Positions 8,322 through 16,445 of a DNA stretch of 64,000 nucleotides are shown here, in pieces. The DNA is from Lysobacter spongiicola DSM 21749 (GTDB taxonomy: Bacteria; Pseudomonadota; Gammaproteobacteria; Xanthomonadales; Xanthomonadaceae). The stretch is from positions 171,909 through 235,908 of the forward strand of contig NZ_FUXP01000004.1 in the NCBI RefSeq assembly GCF_900167055.1, read 5' to 3'. Made by a program: the position numbers and the translations under genes. The notes under the pieces were generated by a model that did not search any database, was not told where the DNA came from, and was given only the letters and a program-made list of their open reading frames with translations. Within the stretch, counting starts at the first letter, position 1, and each line of letters begins with the position of its first letter.

Positions 8322-11005
8322 GCAACCCGATCATTGTTGACATCCTGCAGTCGGCACCCGGTCAACCCGGCAACTGCCCGTTCTGCGACAAGCAGGGCCT
8401 GATGGTCTTCCCGCTCCGGCAATCAGCGCTGTGCTGCGACGATCCCGCACTGGCCGGACAGGTGCCCGAGGCAGGTCTGGGCGCGAGTGTCCAACTGTCC
8501 CTCGCCCGCCATGTAGCGCGGATGCTGCGGGAAGGCTACCTGTACGTTCTGATCGAGCGGCCGGGATTACGCTACTGGCAAGGGTACTTCGTTACCGACG
8601 ATGCCTATCTGTACGCATTTCCCGTCAATGAACCTGCGCCTCGAAGCATTGCGTTTTCATGTTCGCGCGATGCGACCAATCCGGCAACGTCGGTGGTCGC
8701 CATCGAGCGCCCCGAGGAAGTCGACAAGACCTGGTGGCTGTTCACGCCTGATCCCTTGTCGGCCGCCAAGCTCGATGAGTACAAGAACAACGCGGACAGC
8801 TATGCCGGAGAAGGAAAGCTGCAGACGTTCAGTCCTTCCCGCTGGGTCGCCGGGGACACCGGGCAGGATCATTGCCTGGAGGGAACAGCGGTGCCCGAAT
8901 GGGCCGCTGAACTCCGGGCCCTGGATATAACGGCGGGGGCCGGCAGCAGCATGCCGAGCGGCGTGCTTGCCATCAACCCACTATGCAAGGTGCTGCAGGA
9001 GCAGCCCTATCCGGCGCTGGCGGACCCGTTTACGCCTGATCCGCGTGCCCTCCATGAAGCTCGCCCACGCCTTCAGCGCGTTGCCGACACTCTCGTCGCA
9101 GAACAGGGTGCATGCATCGTCCTGCGCGACGCACTTGGCGTGACCCAGGAGCTCAACGCTTGGCGCAACGAAGCAATGGAGGGGTTGGAGCCGTGGATGC
9201 AGGCCAAGGATGAGTTTGGAGCGACCAATGCGCGGAAATACCACGTCGCTACCCGTCTGCGGGATGTGCGTTCCGGCATAAGGGACGCCTTAGTCCAGAT
9301 GGGCGAGACCGCTGCCGAACGGCGTCATCGCGAGCAGGCTGAATATGCCCTGCGCGGCTTCGACGAGCCGCAGGTCCAAGCCATGTTCGGTCAGCAGCGC
9401 GCCGCACAGATCAGGGGCACGATCATGGACACCCACATGGACGACCCGTGGGGCCAGCTGGACAGCGACAAGGCCCGCGCGCGCGCGCGCGCCGAGGCGA
9501 AGATGACCGAGTACGCAGCCTTGCTGGATGGCACCGACGACGACACTTTGCGTGAATTCGACCGCCGAGCCGCACCGCTGCAGGCGCTCATGCAGCAGCG
9601 TGTGGCGGACCATCTCTCCTGGCTGAAAGCCCCCGAGCTCCATCGTGCATTGTGCGCCTACGACGAAAACGACCTGCACCACGGGTGGGCGTTCGCCGTG
9701 CAAACGGCACTGGCGACGACCGGGATGGAGGCCAGCGAAGACGGACAGGCGCTGCTTGACCTCTGGGCTGCGGACATAGCGATCGGGGAAGGCAACCTGC
9801 TATGGCGGACCTACGCCCTGAACCAGCGCCAGCTGACTGCCGATACGCAGCAGACCCTGGCAGAGCCCAATGCCGATGGCTGGAGTACCTTCGCCAGTAT
9901 GACCGGTGCGGCGCAGGTCTTGCTGATCAGCTTCAAGCGCGCGGACGAAGCGCTCAAAGAGTGTGAGCAAGCAGGCCGGGTTGCTTGGTTCCAGCGCTCG
10001 CGACTGGGAGCATTGATGGGGTGGTATGCACACTTGGGGCGGGCTGTGTTCAAGACTGCCCTGCCGGTCGGAGCCGACCGGCAACTGGCCCATGCGATGG
10101 TGCGCGTGCTGCAGGCACGGCTGGGCGGCTTCGCGCTGCAACTGCGCATGGAGGAGATGCATGCCGCTGGAAAATCATTGCAGCTGGCGCGTGCGCGTGG
10201 GCAGATCAACCGGCGCATTCGCGAAGCGGTCGAGGCCGAGGTCAGCCTGGGGCGACACGGTCAGTTCTACGGCTTCCGGTTTGCTGCACTGCTGACCATC
10301 ACGGAAGCGGTGAACCTGCTGGTCAAGGCGCGCGAACTGCCGGACAGTGAGGCAAAGGATAAAGTTGAATTGGTGGCGGCTGGGCTCGCCCTGGTGGGCG
10401 GTAGTATGGAAATGATGGGGTCGGGTGGAGAGTGGGCTAGCAAGCATTTCTCCGCCGCGTCCAATACCGCCCGTATCGCCAAGACTTGGGGCGGAGGGAT
10501 GCGGTTGTATGGGGGATTTCTGGGCGGAACCGTGGGTATTGCGGGTACAGTTTTCGACTTCGTATCCCTCGGAGAATCCCTCACACGCGAACGTTGGGCT
10601 CTAGCGGTTGCTTACGGCTCGCGAGGCCTGATTGTCGCATCCGCGACAGCTATGGGCGCGACAGTCGCTTTCGCCGGCAGCGCGCCATTCCTGAAGCGAA
10701 TGATGCTTCGAGTTAATAGTGTATTCCTGAAAGAGCTTATCCGGGTTGCAGCGCAGTTGGCAGTGCGTTTGGCAGCGAGACAGGTGCTGCTCTTCAGCTT
10801 GCGCATTTGGGGTGCACGCCTAGGCTGGGCCGGCTTAGCGGTTTCCACGGCGATTTTCTTACTGAGTCCGGATGAGTTTGAGGAGTGGTGCGAGAAATCG
10901 GTGTTTCGCAAAGACAAAGGCCAGCGCGGCTTTGTCAATGAAGGTGCGGAGCTGGCAACATTGGAGATGGCATTCAAAGGGTCGCAAGCCCATGTATCTG
11001 TTTGA
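8318..11005 (+). CDS. VasX-like T6SS effector, probable membrane-acting toxin
   Basis: An 895-residue protein starting in an ATGA overlap with the DUF4123 adaptor. The N-terminal region matches the VasX-type toxin N-terminus: a CPFC motif at 20-23 after a Pro/Gly-rich start, then VQLSLARHVARMLREGYLYV and a YWQGYFVTDDAYLYAF strand pair. The long middle part is helical and charged. The C-terminal about 170 residues contain several hydrophobic helices (about 726-750, 765-790 and 812-850), as expected for a pore-forming domain. Known VasX-type effectors damage target membranes. The coding sequence drops in GC towards its 3' end (10681-10740 counts to 26 G+C of 60), typical of exchangeable toxin tips. 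Delivery by the upstream VgrG and adaptor is inferred from context. Exact activity is not proven by sequence. Confidence 0.8.
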   Translation: MSNPIIVDILQSAPGQPGNCPFCDKQGLMVFPLRQSALCCDDPALAGQVPEAGLGASVQLSLARHVARMLREGYLYVLIERPGLRYWQGYFVTDDAYLYAFPVNEPAPRSIAFSCSRDATNPATSVVAIERPEEVDKTWWLFTPDPLSAAKLDEYKNNADSYAGEGKLQTFSPSRWVAGDTGQDHCLEGTAVPEWAAELRALDITAGAGSSMPSGVLAINPLCKVLQEQPYPALADPFTPDPRALHEARPRLQRVADTLVAEQGACIVLRDALGVTQELNAWRNEAMEGLEPWMQAKDEFGATNARKYHVATRLRDVRSGIRDALVQMGETAAERRHREQAEYALRGFDEPQVQAMFGQQRAAQIRGTIMDTHMDDPWGQLDSDKARARARAEAKMTEYAALLDGTDDDTLREFDRRAAPLQALMQQRVADHLSWLKAPELHRALCAYDENDLHHGWAFAVQTALATTGMEASEDGQALLDLWAADIAIGEGNLLWRTYALNQRQLTADTQQTLAEPNADGWSTFASMTGAAQVLLISFKRADEALKECEQAGRVAWFQRSRLGALMGWYAHLGRAVFKTALPVGADRQLAHAMVRVLQARLGGFALQLRMEEMHAAGKSLQLARARGQINRRIREAVEAEVSLGRHGQFYGFRFAALLTITEAVNLLVKARELPDSEAKDKVELVAAGLALVGGSMEMMGSGGEWASKHFSAASNTARIAKTWGGGMRLYGGFLGGTVGIAGTVFDFVSLGESLTRERWALAVAYGSRGLIVASATAMGATVAFAGSAPFLKRMMLRVNSVFLKELIRVAAQLAVRLAARQVLLFSLRIWGARLGWAGLAVSTAIFLLSPDEFEEWCEKSVFRKDKGQRGFVNEGAELATLEMAFKGSQAHVSV

Positions 11006-12158
11006 GTGGGGCATCTGGAGCATCCGTTCCGAAAGCCCGGAGAAGAAGGCGCACGAAGAGGCGCTGGTCGAAAAGGCCTTCGGCCCGAACTACTTGGAAG
11101 AGTTCCTTGGAGCAGAACCAACAAGTGAGAATGCGGAAGCCGAGTGGTCTACAGCTGAGCGTGCCAGCGAAGGGCCCACCGATGGCGGTGCGTTCTACGA
11201 GGTGAACGACACCTTCATCGAAGCACGAGCGGCTTGGCAAGAGGAGAAGCGGGGGCTGGTCACGTTCCTAATGCTCGGGTTCGGCTACGCCTTGGGATAC
11301 CTCCTGCTCTGGAAATCCGGCCTATGGCCAGTTATTCACATGACGTTCTACGGCACGACGCCATGGGAAACAGAGCCGAGTATTGGCGCTTGGGTCACAA
11401 CGCTGCTTTTTACAGCCGTAGGATCCGGTATTACTTATCTGGTTTGGCGTTACGCCTTCAAGTTCATCCGCACCGAATTGTTTACCCAACGCCACCTGCT
11501 GATACGCTTCAACCGCAGGACCCGCCAGGTCCATCTGCACCGACCGAAGTACGCCGGTGGCATCGTCACCCTGCCGTGGGAAGCTACCTTGGCGGCGATC
11601 AACCCGCAGTTGCCCGACAGCCAGGGTTTGGGCGACACGCTGGCACTGGGATGGCCGCACGAACGCACGGGCGCCGGGTTCGATGAGATGGCTTTCGTAG
11701 GCCCACCGCTGGACGGTAACCGGGAGATGGAAGGCCTGTGGGAGTACATCCGCCGCTACATGGAAGACGGCCCGCAATCCGTTCCCAAACCGAAGTCGCT
11801 GCGTTCCCGCTTCCCATGGCCGTGGGACTCGCTAAAGGCGAGCCTCCACTTCATGCGCCCGATGTGGCGGCGCGGCGGTGGGTTGTGGGTCGTTATCGCC
11901 GTTCTTGTGCTTTCGCCGCTGATCGCGCTGCACAGCCTGAGCCACTGGGTCTCGATGCTGCTGTGCTGGCGCCCGCGCTGGCCCAGGGACATTCGTGAAG
12001 CCGGCCGGCCCGGCAAACCCGTCCCGAAGCTTACCGTCGCCGAAGACTACGGTCCCGAGATCGGCGGTTACCTGCGTGCCAACGCCGAGCGGGATGCGGA
12101 AAAGATGCAAGCTCGGATCGCCAAGAAAACCAGACGTCGCGCTAAAGCAGTCGCGTAG
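10992..12158 (+). CDS. DUF6708-type membrane protein, candidate immunity protein for the VasX-like toxin
   Basis: A 388-residue protein beginning inside the last codons of the toxin gene (overlap 10992-11005). Three hydrophobic segments are visible: about 87-106 (LVTFLMLGFGYALGYLLLW), about 133-155 and about 297-318. Between the second and third lies a soluble domain with LIRFNRRTRQVHLHRP followed by IVTLPWEATLA, the pattern of DUF6708 proteins that recur beside T6SS effectors. The C-terminus is basic. A multi-spanning inner-membrane protein immediately downstream of a membrane-targeting toxin is best explained as its immunity protein, but this is inference from position and topology. GC is lower than in the flanking core genes, so it probably travelled together with the toxin. 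The start MYLFEWGIWS is chosen because earlier in-frame starts lie deep inside the toxin gene. Confidence 0.68.
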   Translation: MYLFEWGIWSIRSESPEKKAHEEALVEKAFGPNYLEEFLGAEPTSENAEAEWSTAERASEGPTDGGAFYEVNDTFIEARAAWQEEKRGLVTFLMLGFGYALGYLLLWKSGLWPVIHMTFYGTTPWETEPSIGAWVTTLLFTAVGSGITYLVWRYAFKFIRTELFTQRHLLIRFNRRTRQVHLHRPKYAGGIVTLPWEATLAAINPQLPDSQGLGDTLALGWPHERTGAGFDEMAFVGPPLDGNREMEGLWEYIRRYMEDGPQSVPKPKSLRSRFPWPWDSLKASLHFMRPMWRRGGGLWVVIAVLVLSPLIALHSLSHWVSMLLCWRPRWPRDIREAGRPGKPVPKLTVAEDYGPEIGGYLRANAERDAEKMQARIAKKTRRRAKAVA

Positions 12159-12168
12159 GAGATCCCTC

Positions 12169-12183
12169 ATGAGCGAGTGTTAG
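12169..12183 (+). other. Four-codon ORF remnant (MSEC stop) at the edge of the T6SS cassette
   Basis: After the DUF6708 stop there is an AGGAGA ribosome-binding-like sequence (12157-12162), a well-spaced ATG at 12169 and then a TAG after only four codons. This overlaps the terminal codons of the convergent priA gene. It has the look of the start of another cassette gene whose body has been deleted, leaving the start fused to the core chromosome. Confidence 0.35.
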
Positions 12184-14426
12184 TACAAATCCACCGGATC
12201 CACATCCAGCGACCACCGCACCTTCCTTGCCTCCGGCAACGCATATATCTCCCCCAGTGCCCGGTCCAGCACCTCGTGTAACCCCGGCCGGTTCGGCGCA
12301 GACAGCAACAACTGGCTGCGCTGGTACCCCGCCCGCCGCGGCATCGGCGCCGGCAGCGGCCCGCTGATCTCCAGCGTGTCATCCGCGACGTTGGCGATGC
12401 ACCGGCGCGCCGCCTGCAGGAATCCATCCGCCGCCTCCACCTGTTTCGCCTCGGCCCGCAGCATCGCCAGGTAGGCGAACGGCGGGAATGCGGCGGCTTC
12501 GCGCTGCTCCAGTTCGGCTTCGGCGAACGCGGGGTAGCCGCCGGACAGCAGGGTCATCAGCAGCGGATGTTCGGGGTGGTGCGTCTGTAGCAGCACTTGC
12601 CCAGCGCGGTCGGCGCGCCCGGCGCGGCCGGCGACCTGGATCAGCAGCTGTGCCAGTTTTTCCGGTGCGCGGAAGTCGGCGCTGAAGAGGCCTTCGTCGA
12701 TGCCGACCACGGCCACGAGGGTGAGGTTGGGCAGGTCGTGGCCCTTCGCCAGCATCTGGGTGCCGACCAGGATGCCGGGGGCGGTGCCGAACTCGGCCAG
12801 CAGTGTTTGCAGGCCATCGCGACGCTGGGTGGTGCCGCGGTCGATGCGCAGCACCGGCACGTCCGGGAAGCGTTCGCGCAGGGCTTCTTCGATGCGCTCG
12901 GTGCCGGCGCCCTGTGATTGCAGGGCTAGGCCGCCGCAGTCGGGGCAGGCGTTGGGCGCGGGCCGGCGGGCGCCGCAGTGGTGGCACTGCAGCCGGCGGC
13001 CGCCGCCGTGCACGGTCATGGCGGCATCGCAGCGTTGGCATTGGGCGCTCCAGCCGCAGTCGTGGCACAGCAGCACGGGGGCGTAGCCGCGGCGGTTCTT
13101 GAACACCAGCACCTGGCCCTGGGCCTGAAGGGCGGCATCCACGGCCTGCAGCAGTTCCGGCGAGAGCCCGGCCTGCAACGGGCGCTTGCGCACGTCCACC
13201 ACGCGCACCGCGGGTGGCTTGGCGTCGCCGGCGCGCTGGCGCAGGCGCAGGTGCATGTAGCGGCCGATGCGGGCGTTGTGCAGGGTCTCCAGCGCCGGGG
13301 TGGCGCTGCCCAGCACCACCGGGATGCCCAGTGCCTTGGCCCGCACCAGGGCGAAGTCGCGGGCGTGGTAGCGGATGCCGTCGAGCTGCTTGAAGCTGCC
13401 GTCGTGCTCCTCGTCCACCACCAGCAGGCCGGCGTCGGGCAGCGGCAGGAATACCGCCGAGCGGGTGCCGACGATGACGCGGGCCTCGCCGCGCAGGCAG
13501 GCGGCCCAGGTGCGGGCACGCTCGCCATCCGACAGGCCGGAGTGCAGCACGTGCACCGGCACGCCGAGGCGGGCACGGAAGCGCGACAGCAGTTGCGGGG
13601 TCAGGCCGATCTCGGGCACCAGCACCAGCGCCTGACGGCCGCGCGCAAGGCAGTCGGCGATCGCGTGCAGGTAGACCTCGGTCTTGCCGCTGCCGGTCAC
13701 GCCTTCCAGCAGCACCGGCTCGAACTGGCCGGCGCTGGTTAGGATGGCGTCGATTGCCTGTTGTTGCTCGGGGTTGGGGGTCGGCCCGGCCGCGGGGGCG
13801 GGCGCCAGTTGCGAGGCGGGCACGGCGATGCGCTCGCACAGGCCGCGCTGCTGCAACGAGCGGGCGGCGCTGCGCCAGCCGTCGATGCTGTCGTCCAGCG
13901 CGTCTTCGTCCACGGCGCCCGCCTGCAGCCGTTCGGCCAGCCGCCGTGGTTTGCCGCTACGCAGGCTGTCCAGCCCGGTGCGGGCGGCCTCGGTCAGTTG
14001 CCAGGCCCAGGCGTGGGTGTCGGCCAGCGGCTCGCCGTGCCGCAGCGGGCCGGGCAGGGCGGTGGCGAACACCTCGCCGGCGGGGGCGTGGGTGTAGCGG
14101 ACCAGCCAGCGCAGCGAATCCAGCAGCTCGCCCCTGAACAGGGGTTCGGCGTCCAGCACCGCCAGGGCCGGCTTCAGGGCGGCGGCATCCACGTCGGCCT
14201 CGGCCGGCAAGCCGACCACCACGCCCACCAGCTCCCGGGCCCCGAACGGCACCCGCACCCGGCTGCCGACCGCGGCGACGGGGCCGTCACCGGCGGGGGT
14301 GAGATAGTCGAACAGGCGTGGCAACGGCACCGGCAGGGCGACCCGGAGTACGCCGCCGCCCGACGCCGGCCGGGACCCCGGGTCAGGCTCGGGGGCGGGG
14401 GCTGAATGGGGCGGATCGACGGCCAT
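12180..14426 (-). CDS. priA: Primosomal replication protein N' (PriA helicase)
   Basis: A 748-residue superfamily 2 helicase that restarts replication at collapsed forks by recognising branched DNA and loading the primosome. The N-terminal DNA-binding domain (LRVALPVPLPRLFDYL) is followed by Walker A GVTGSGKTEVYLHAI near residue 241, a DEEH Walker B box near 337 and helicase motifs including VLGSATPALE. Eight zinc-binding cysteines follow in the insert (LCHDCGWSAQCQRC, LQCHHCG and CPDCGG). It ends with the usual WSLDVDPVDLY, so its 3' end is intact although a mobile-looking T6SS cassette abuts it. The first 20 residues are Pro-rich and poorly conserved, so a slightly later start is possible. 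An inverted pair of DnaA boxes lies about 120 bases upstream. Confidence 0.95.
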   Translation of the reverse strand: MAVDPPHSAPAPEPDPGSRPASGGGVLRVALPVPLPRLFDYLTPAGDGPVAAVGSRVRVPFGARELVGVVVGLPAEADVDAAALKPALAVLDAEPLFRGELLDSLRWLVRYTHAPAGEVFATALPGPLRHGEPLADTHAWAWQLTEAARTGLDSLRSGKPRRLAERLQAGAVDEDALDDSIDGWRSAARSLQQRGLCERIAVPASQLAPAPAAGPTPNPEQQQAIDAILTSAGQFEPVLLEGVTGSGKTEVYLHAIADCLARGRQALVLVPEIGLTPQLLSRFRARLGVPVHVLHSGLSDGERARTWAACLRGEARVIVGTRSAVFLPLPDAGLLVVDEEHDGSFKQLDGIRYHARDFALVRAKALGIPVVLGSATPALETLHNARIGRYMHLRLRQRAGDAKPPAVRVVDVRKRPLQAGLSPELLQAVDAALQAQGQVLVFKNRRGYAPVLLCHDCGWSAQCQRCDAAMTVHGGGRRLQCHHCGARRPAPNACPDCGGLALQSQGAGTERIEEALRERFPDVPVLRIDRGTTQRRDGLQTLLAEFGTAPGILVGTQMLAKGHDLPNLTLVAVVGIDEGLFSADFRAPEKLAQLLIQVAGRAGRADRAGQVLLQTHHPEHPLLMTLLSGGYPAFAEAELEQREAAAFPPFAYLAMLRAEAKQVEAADGFLQAARRCIANVADDTLEISGPLPAPMPRRAGYQRSQLLLSAPNRPGLHEVLDRALGEIYALPEARKVRWSLDVDPVDLY

Positions 14427-14547
14427 GTGCGCAGTCTATCCGGGGCCCGGATCATGCCGGTTAGGCACCCGGTCCAAGTTGCCGGCCATTGCTGCCTGTC
14501 ATCTGACAAAGTGGCGCTAAGCCGGTGTTCCAAAAGGACATTCACCG

Positions 14548-14570
14548 TTATCCACATCTTCTGTGGATAA
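14548..14570. promoter_or_regulatory. Inverted pair of consensus DnaA boxes
   Basis: TTATCCACA at 14548-14556 and its exact reverse complement TGTGGATAA at 14562-14570, separated by five bases. Both match the strict DnaA-box consensus TTATNCACA. The pair lies in the intergenic region between priA and the sigma-like gene. DnaA binding is inferred, not shown. Confidence 0.55.
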
Positions 14571-14774
14571 CTCTGTGCATCGATCCCGAGAGGGGGTGCG
14601 CAGTGCCGGTAGTACAAGCAGGTGCGCCGGGTTGGCTAAAAAAGTGCCATGCCGGTAAATTTCAACGGGATCAACCACTTGGCCGTGAAACATTTGCAAA
14701 ATATGGCGTCCGGACAAGCTGAACGGATGTTCATGACCATACGGTTACTGCTGTGCACAACCGTTCTGGCCGCA

Positions 14775-14814
14775 AACCCCCGTCACGCTTCATTCGCGTT
14801 GCTTTACGGGGGTT
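14775..14814. repeat. Perfect 9-bp inverted repeat upstream of the sigma-like gene
   Basis: AACCCCCGT at 14775-14783 pairs exactly with ACGGGGGTT at 14806-14814 across a 22-base loop. It lies about 60 bases before the chosen start of the downstream gene. It could be an operator or an RNA hairpin. There is no T-tract, so a terminator is less likely. Confidence 0.45.
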
Positions 14815-14875
14815 GTCAAGCCTCTTTGGGAGCTGCCGGGATGGCTATGATTGCGCCCATGGTGGATCTGTCCAG

Positions 14876-15802
14876 ATGACCGGCCGCTCCGCCGGCCCCG
14901 AGCCCAATCGCCCCCGGCCGGCCCCGGTGCCCCCGGCGCTGGCGGCGTTCCTGCGGGGTGTCGAACGCCGCGGTGCGGTGCTGGCCGAGCTGCAGTGCGG
15001 CGACGCATCCACCGGCGATGCCGCGCTGGCCGCGGCGATGGCCCGATTCCGCGACGAAGCCGCGCGCATGCCGATGGGCGACTGGCCCAGCCGCTTCTGG
15101 GCGATGCTGCTGGCCCAACCGGGGCTGCGCGGCCATACCGCGGTGGCGATGGAGCTGGAGGCGAGCGACCGGCTGGCGGAACTGGGCAGCGGCCCCCGCG
15201 CCGCACTGCTGCTGCGGCTCGCCGCCGGGCTGGAGGAGGCCGAGGCCGCCAGCGTGCTGGGCGTGGCGCTGCCGAGCTACCGGCTGGCCCTGCACCGGGC
15301 CTTGCCGCGCCACCCCGACGGCAGCGCCGACCCCGATGCATGGCAGCGCCTGCGCCGGGAGATCCACCGCCGCATCAAGACCCTGCCCCCGGACCGCCTG
15401 GCGCGGCTGGGCCGGATCCGCGAGCGCGCGCTGGAAGGTGGCACCCGGGCGACGCCGGCAGAAGCCGCCGAGGTGGCGCCGCGCCGATCCAGATCCTTTA
15501 TCGTGCGGCTGCTCTGGGCGCTGCTGATCCTTTGCGCGCTGCTGTTCGCCGCCACCTTCAGCGACCGATTCGCCGATTGGGCGGGGCTGGGGCCGGACCT
15601 CTCGGGGCCGCCATCCGAACTGGATGCCTCCCGTCCGGCGTCCCGTTACTCGGAAGAAGCCGGGCTCGTCGCCCACCGGGATTTCGAGCTTCTCGCCGAG
15701 CCGGCCGCGATGGAAGAGGCCGAGCAACTCGCCTTCCGCAGCTGGCTGGCCGCCGGCGGTCTGGAATCTCCACCGGCCGCGCAACTGGAGGAGGACGAGT
15801 GA
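14876..15802 (+). CDS. Degenerate ECF sigma-like protein fused to a membrane-anchored DUF3619-like tail
   Basis: A 308-residue protein. Residues about 20-180 resemble an ECF sigma factor: FLRGVERRGAVLAEL, a WPSRFWAMLLAQP helix where region 2 should be, and a region-4-like helix-turn-helix in ALLLRLAAGLEEAEAASVLGV. The -10-recognition part of region 2 looks eroded. A transmembrane helix (about residues 205-223, FIVRLLWALLILCALLFAA) and an acidic tail with DFELLAEP and FRSWLAAGG follow, like the separate DUF3619 proteins of betaproteobacteria. The stop overlaps the GTG of a DUF3106 gene, and sigma factor, DUF3619 and DUF3106 genes are neighbours in betaproteobacteria, which supports the reading. 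The start at ATG 14876 is chosen as the first in-frame start after the hairpin region, with no strong ribosome-binding site. DNA binding is unproven. Confidence 0.6.
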   Translation: MTGRSAGPEPNRPRPAPVPPALAAFLRGVERRGAVLAELQCGDASTGDAALAAAMARFRDEAARMPMGDWPSRFWAMLLAQPGLRGHTAVAMELEASDRLAELGSGPRAALLLRLAAGLEEAEAASVLGVALPSYRLALHRALPRHPDGSADPDAWQRLRREIHRRIKTLPPDRLARLGRIRERALEGGTRATPAEAAEVAPRRSRSFIVRLLWALLILCALLFAATFSDRFADWAGLGPDLSGPPSELDASRPASRYSEEAGLVAHRDFELLAEPAAMEEAEQLAFRSWLAAGGLESPPAAQLEEDE

Positions 15803-16443
15803 GCCGCCGCTTCGGGATCGTCGGCGGATTCCTCGCCTGTGCCCTGGGCGTGGCATCGGTGGGCTACGCGACGCCGCCGGTGCTCGAGGATTTCGCCGGG
15901 GTCCTGCCGCGCCTGCAGCCGGAAGACCGTGAACGCCTGCAGGCTCGGGCGCAACGCTGGAGCCGCTGGTCCGAGGCCGAGCGCGCGGCCTTCGCCGAAC
16001 GGGTGGCGCGCTGGGAGGCCCTGCCGCGCGAGGCCCGGGTGGAAGCCCGCGAGCGCCACGCGGCGTGGCAGGCATTGCCGTCGCAGGAGCGTGCCCGGGT
16101 GCGTGCGGCCGCCACCGCCTTCGCCGCCGCGCCGCCCGAACGCCAGCAGGAGCTGCGGGCCCGGTTCGAGGCGATGGACCTGAGCCTGCAGCGCGGATGG
16201 CTGCTCGGCCCGGAGCTGGGCGCGGACTATCCGGACCTGCAACCGCTGCTGGCCCAGGTGCCCGCCAACGAGCACGAGGCGTTGCTGCAGGTATTGCGAT
16301 CGATGTCCCCGGGGCAGCGTCGCCAGCTGGCCTTGCTGGTGCAGCGCACGCCCCCGCAGGAGCGCGCCCAGTTGCGCAGCGAGTTGATGTCGACCGCGGC
16401 CGGCAGCCGCAACGACTGGCTGCACGATCGGCTGGACCGGTAG
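15799..16443 (+). CDS. DUF3106 domain secreted or membrane-tethered protein
   Basis: A 214-residue protein starting with GTG in a GTGA overlap with the upstream sigma-like gene, so translation is coupled. Residues 1-24 form a signal peptide or N-terminal anchor (GGFLACALGVASVGYA). The rest is Arg/Glu/Ala-rich with repeated short motifs of the form W...L....R......W..L (RWSRWSEAERAAF, RWEALPREARVEARERHAAW), the signature of DUF3106. The domain resembles helical periplasmic stress-sensing proteins, but its job is not known to me. The coupling suggests it works with the sigma-like membrane protein, perhaps as its periplasmic partner; that is inference. The stop lies two bases from the convergent DUF3667 gene. 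Confidence 0.75.
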   Translation: MSRRFGIVGGFLACALGVASVGYATPPVLEDFAGVLPRLQPEDRERLQARAQRWSRWSEAERAAFAERVARWEALPREARVEARERHAAWQALPSQERARVRAAATAFAAAPPERQQELRARFEAMDLSLQRGWLLGPELGADYPDLQPLLAQVPANEHEALLQVLRSMSPGQRRQLALLVQRTPPQERAQLRSELMSTAAGSRNDWLHDRLDR

Positions 16444-16445
16444 CG

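Larger units (their letters stand above)
14427..14875. other. 449-base gene-free region between priA and the sigma-like gene
   Basis: No coding frame here has a plausible start and recognisable product. The stretch is poorer in GC than its flanks around 14640-14760. It holds the DnaA-box pair at 14548-14570 and a long hairpin-forming repeat at 14775-14814. It must also contain the promoters of the divergently oriented priA and sigma-like genes; I cannot place them firmly. Confidence 0.5.

Noticed and set aside
14548..14570. Chromosome replication origin
   Set aside because: Only two DnaA boxes, no AT-rich unwinding repeats and no dnaA, dnaN or gyrB nearby. A regulatory or titration role is more likely.
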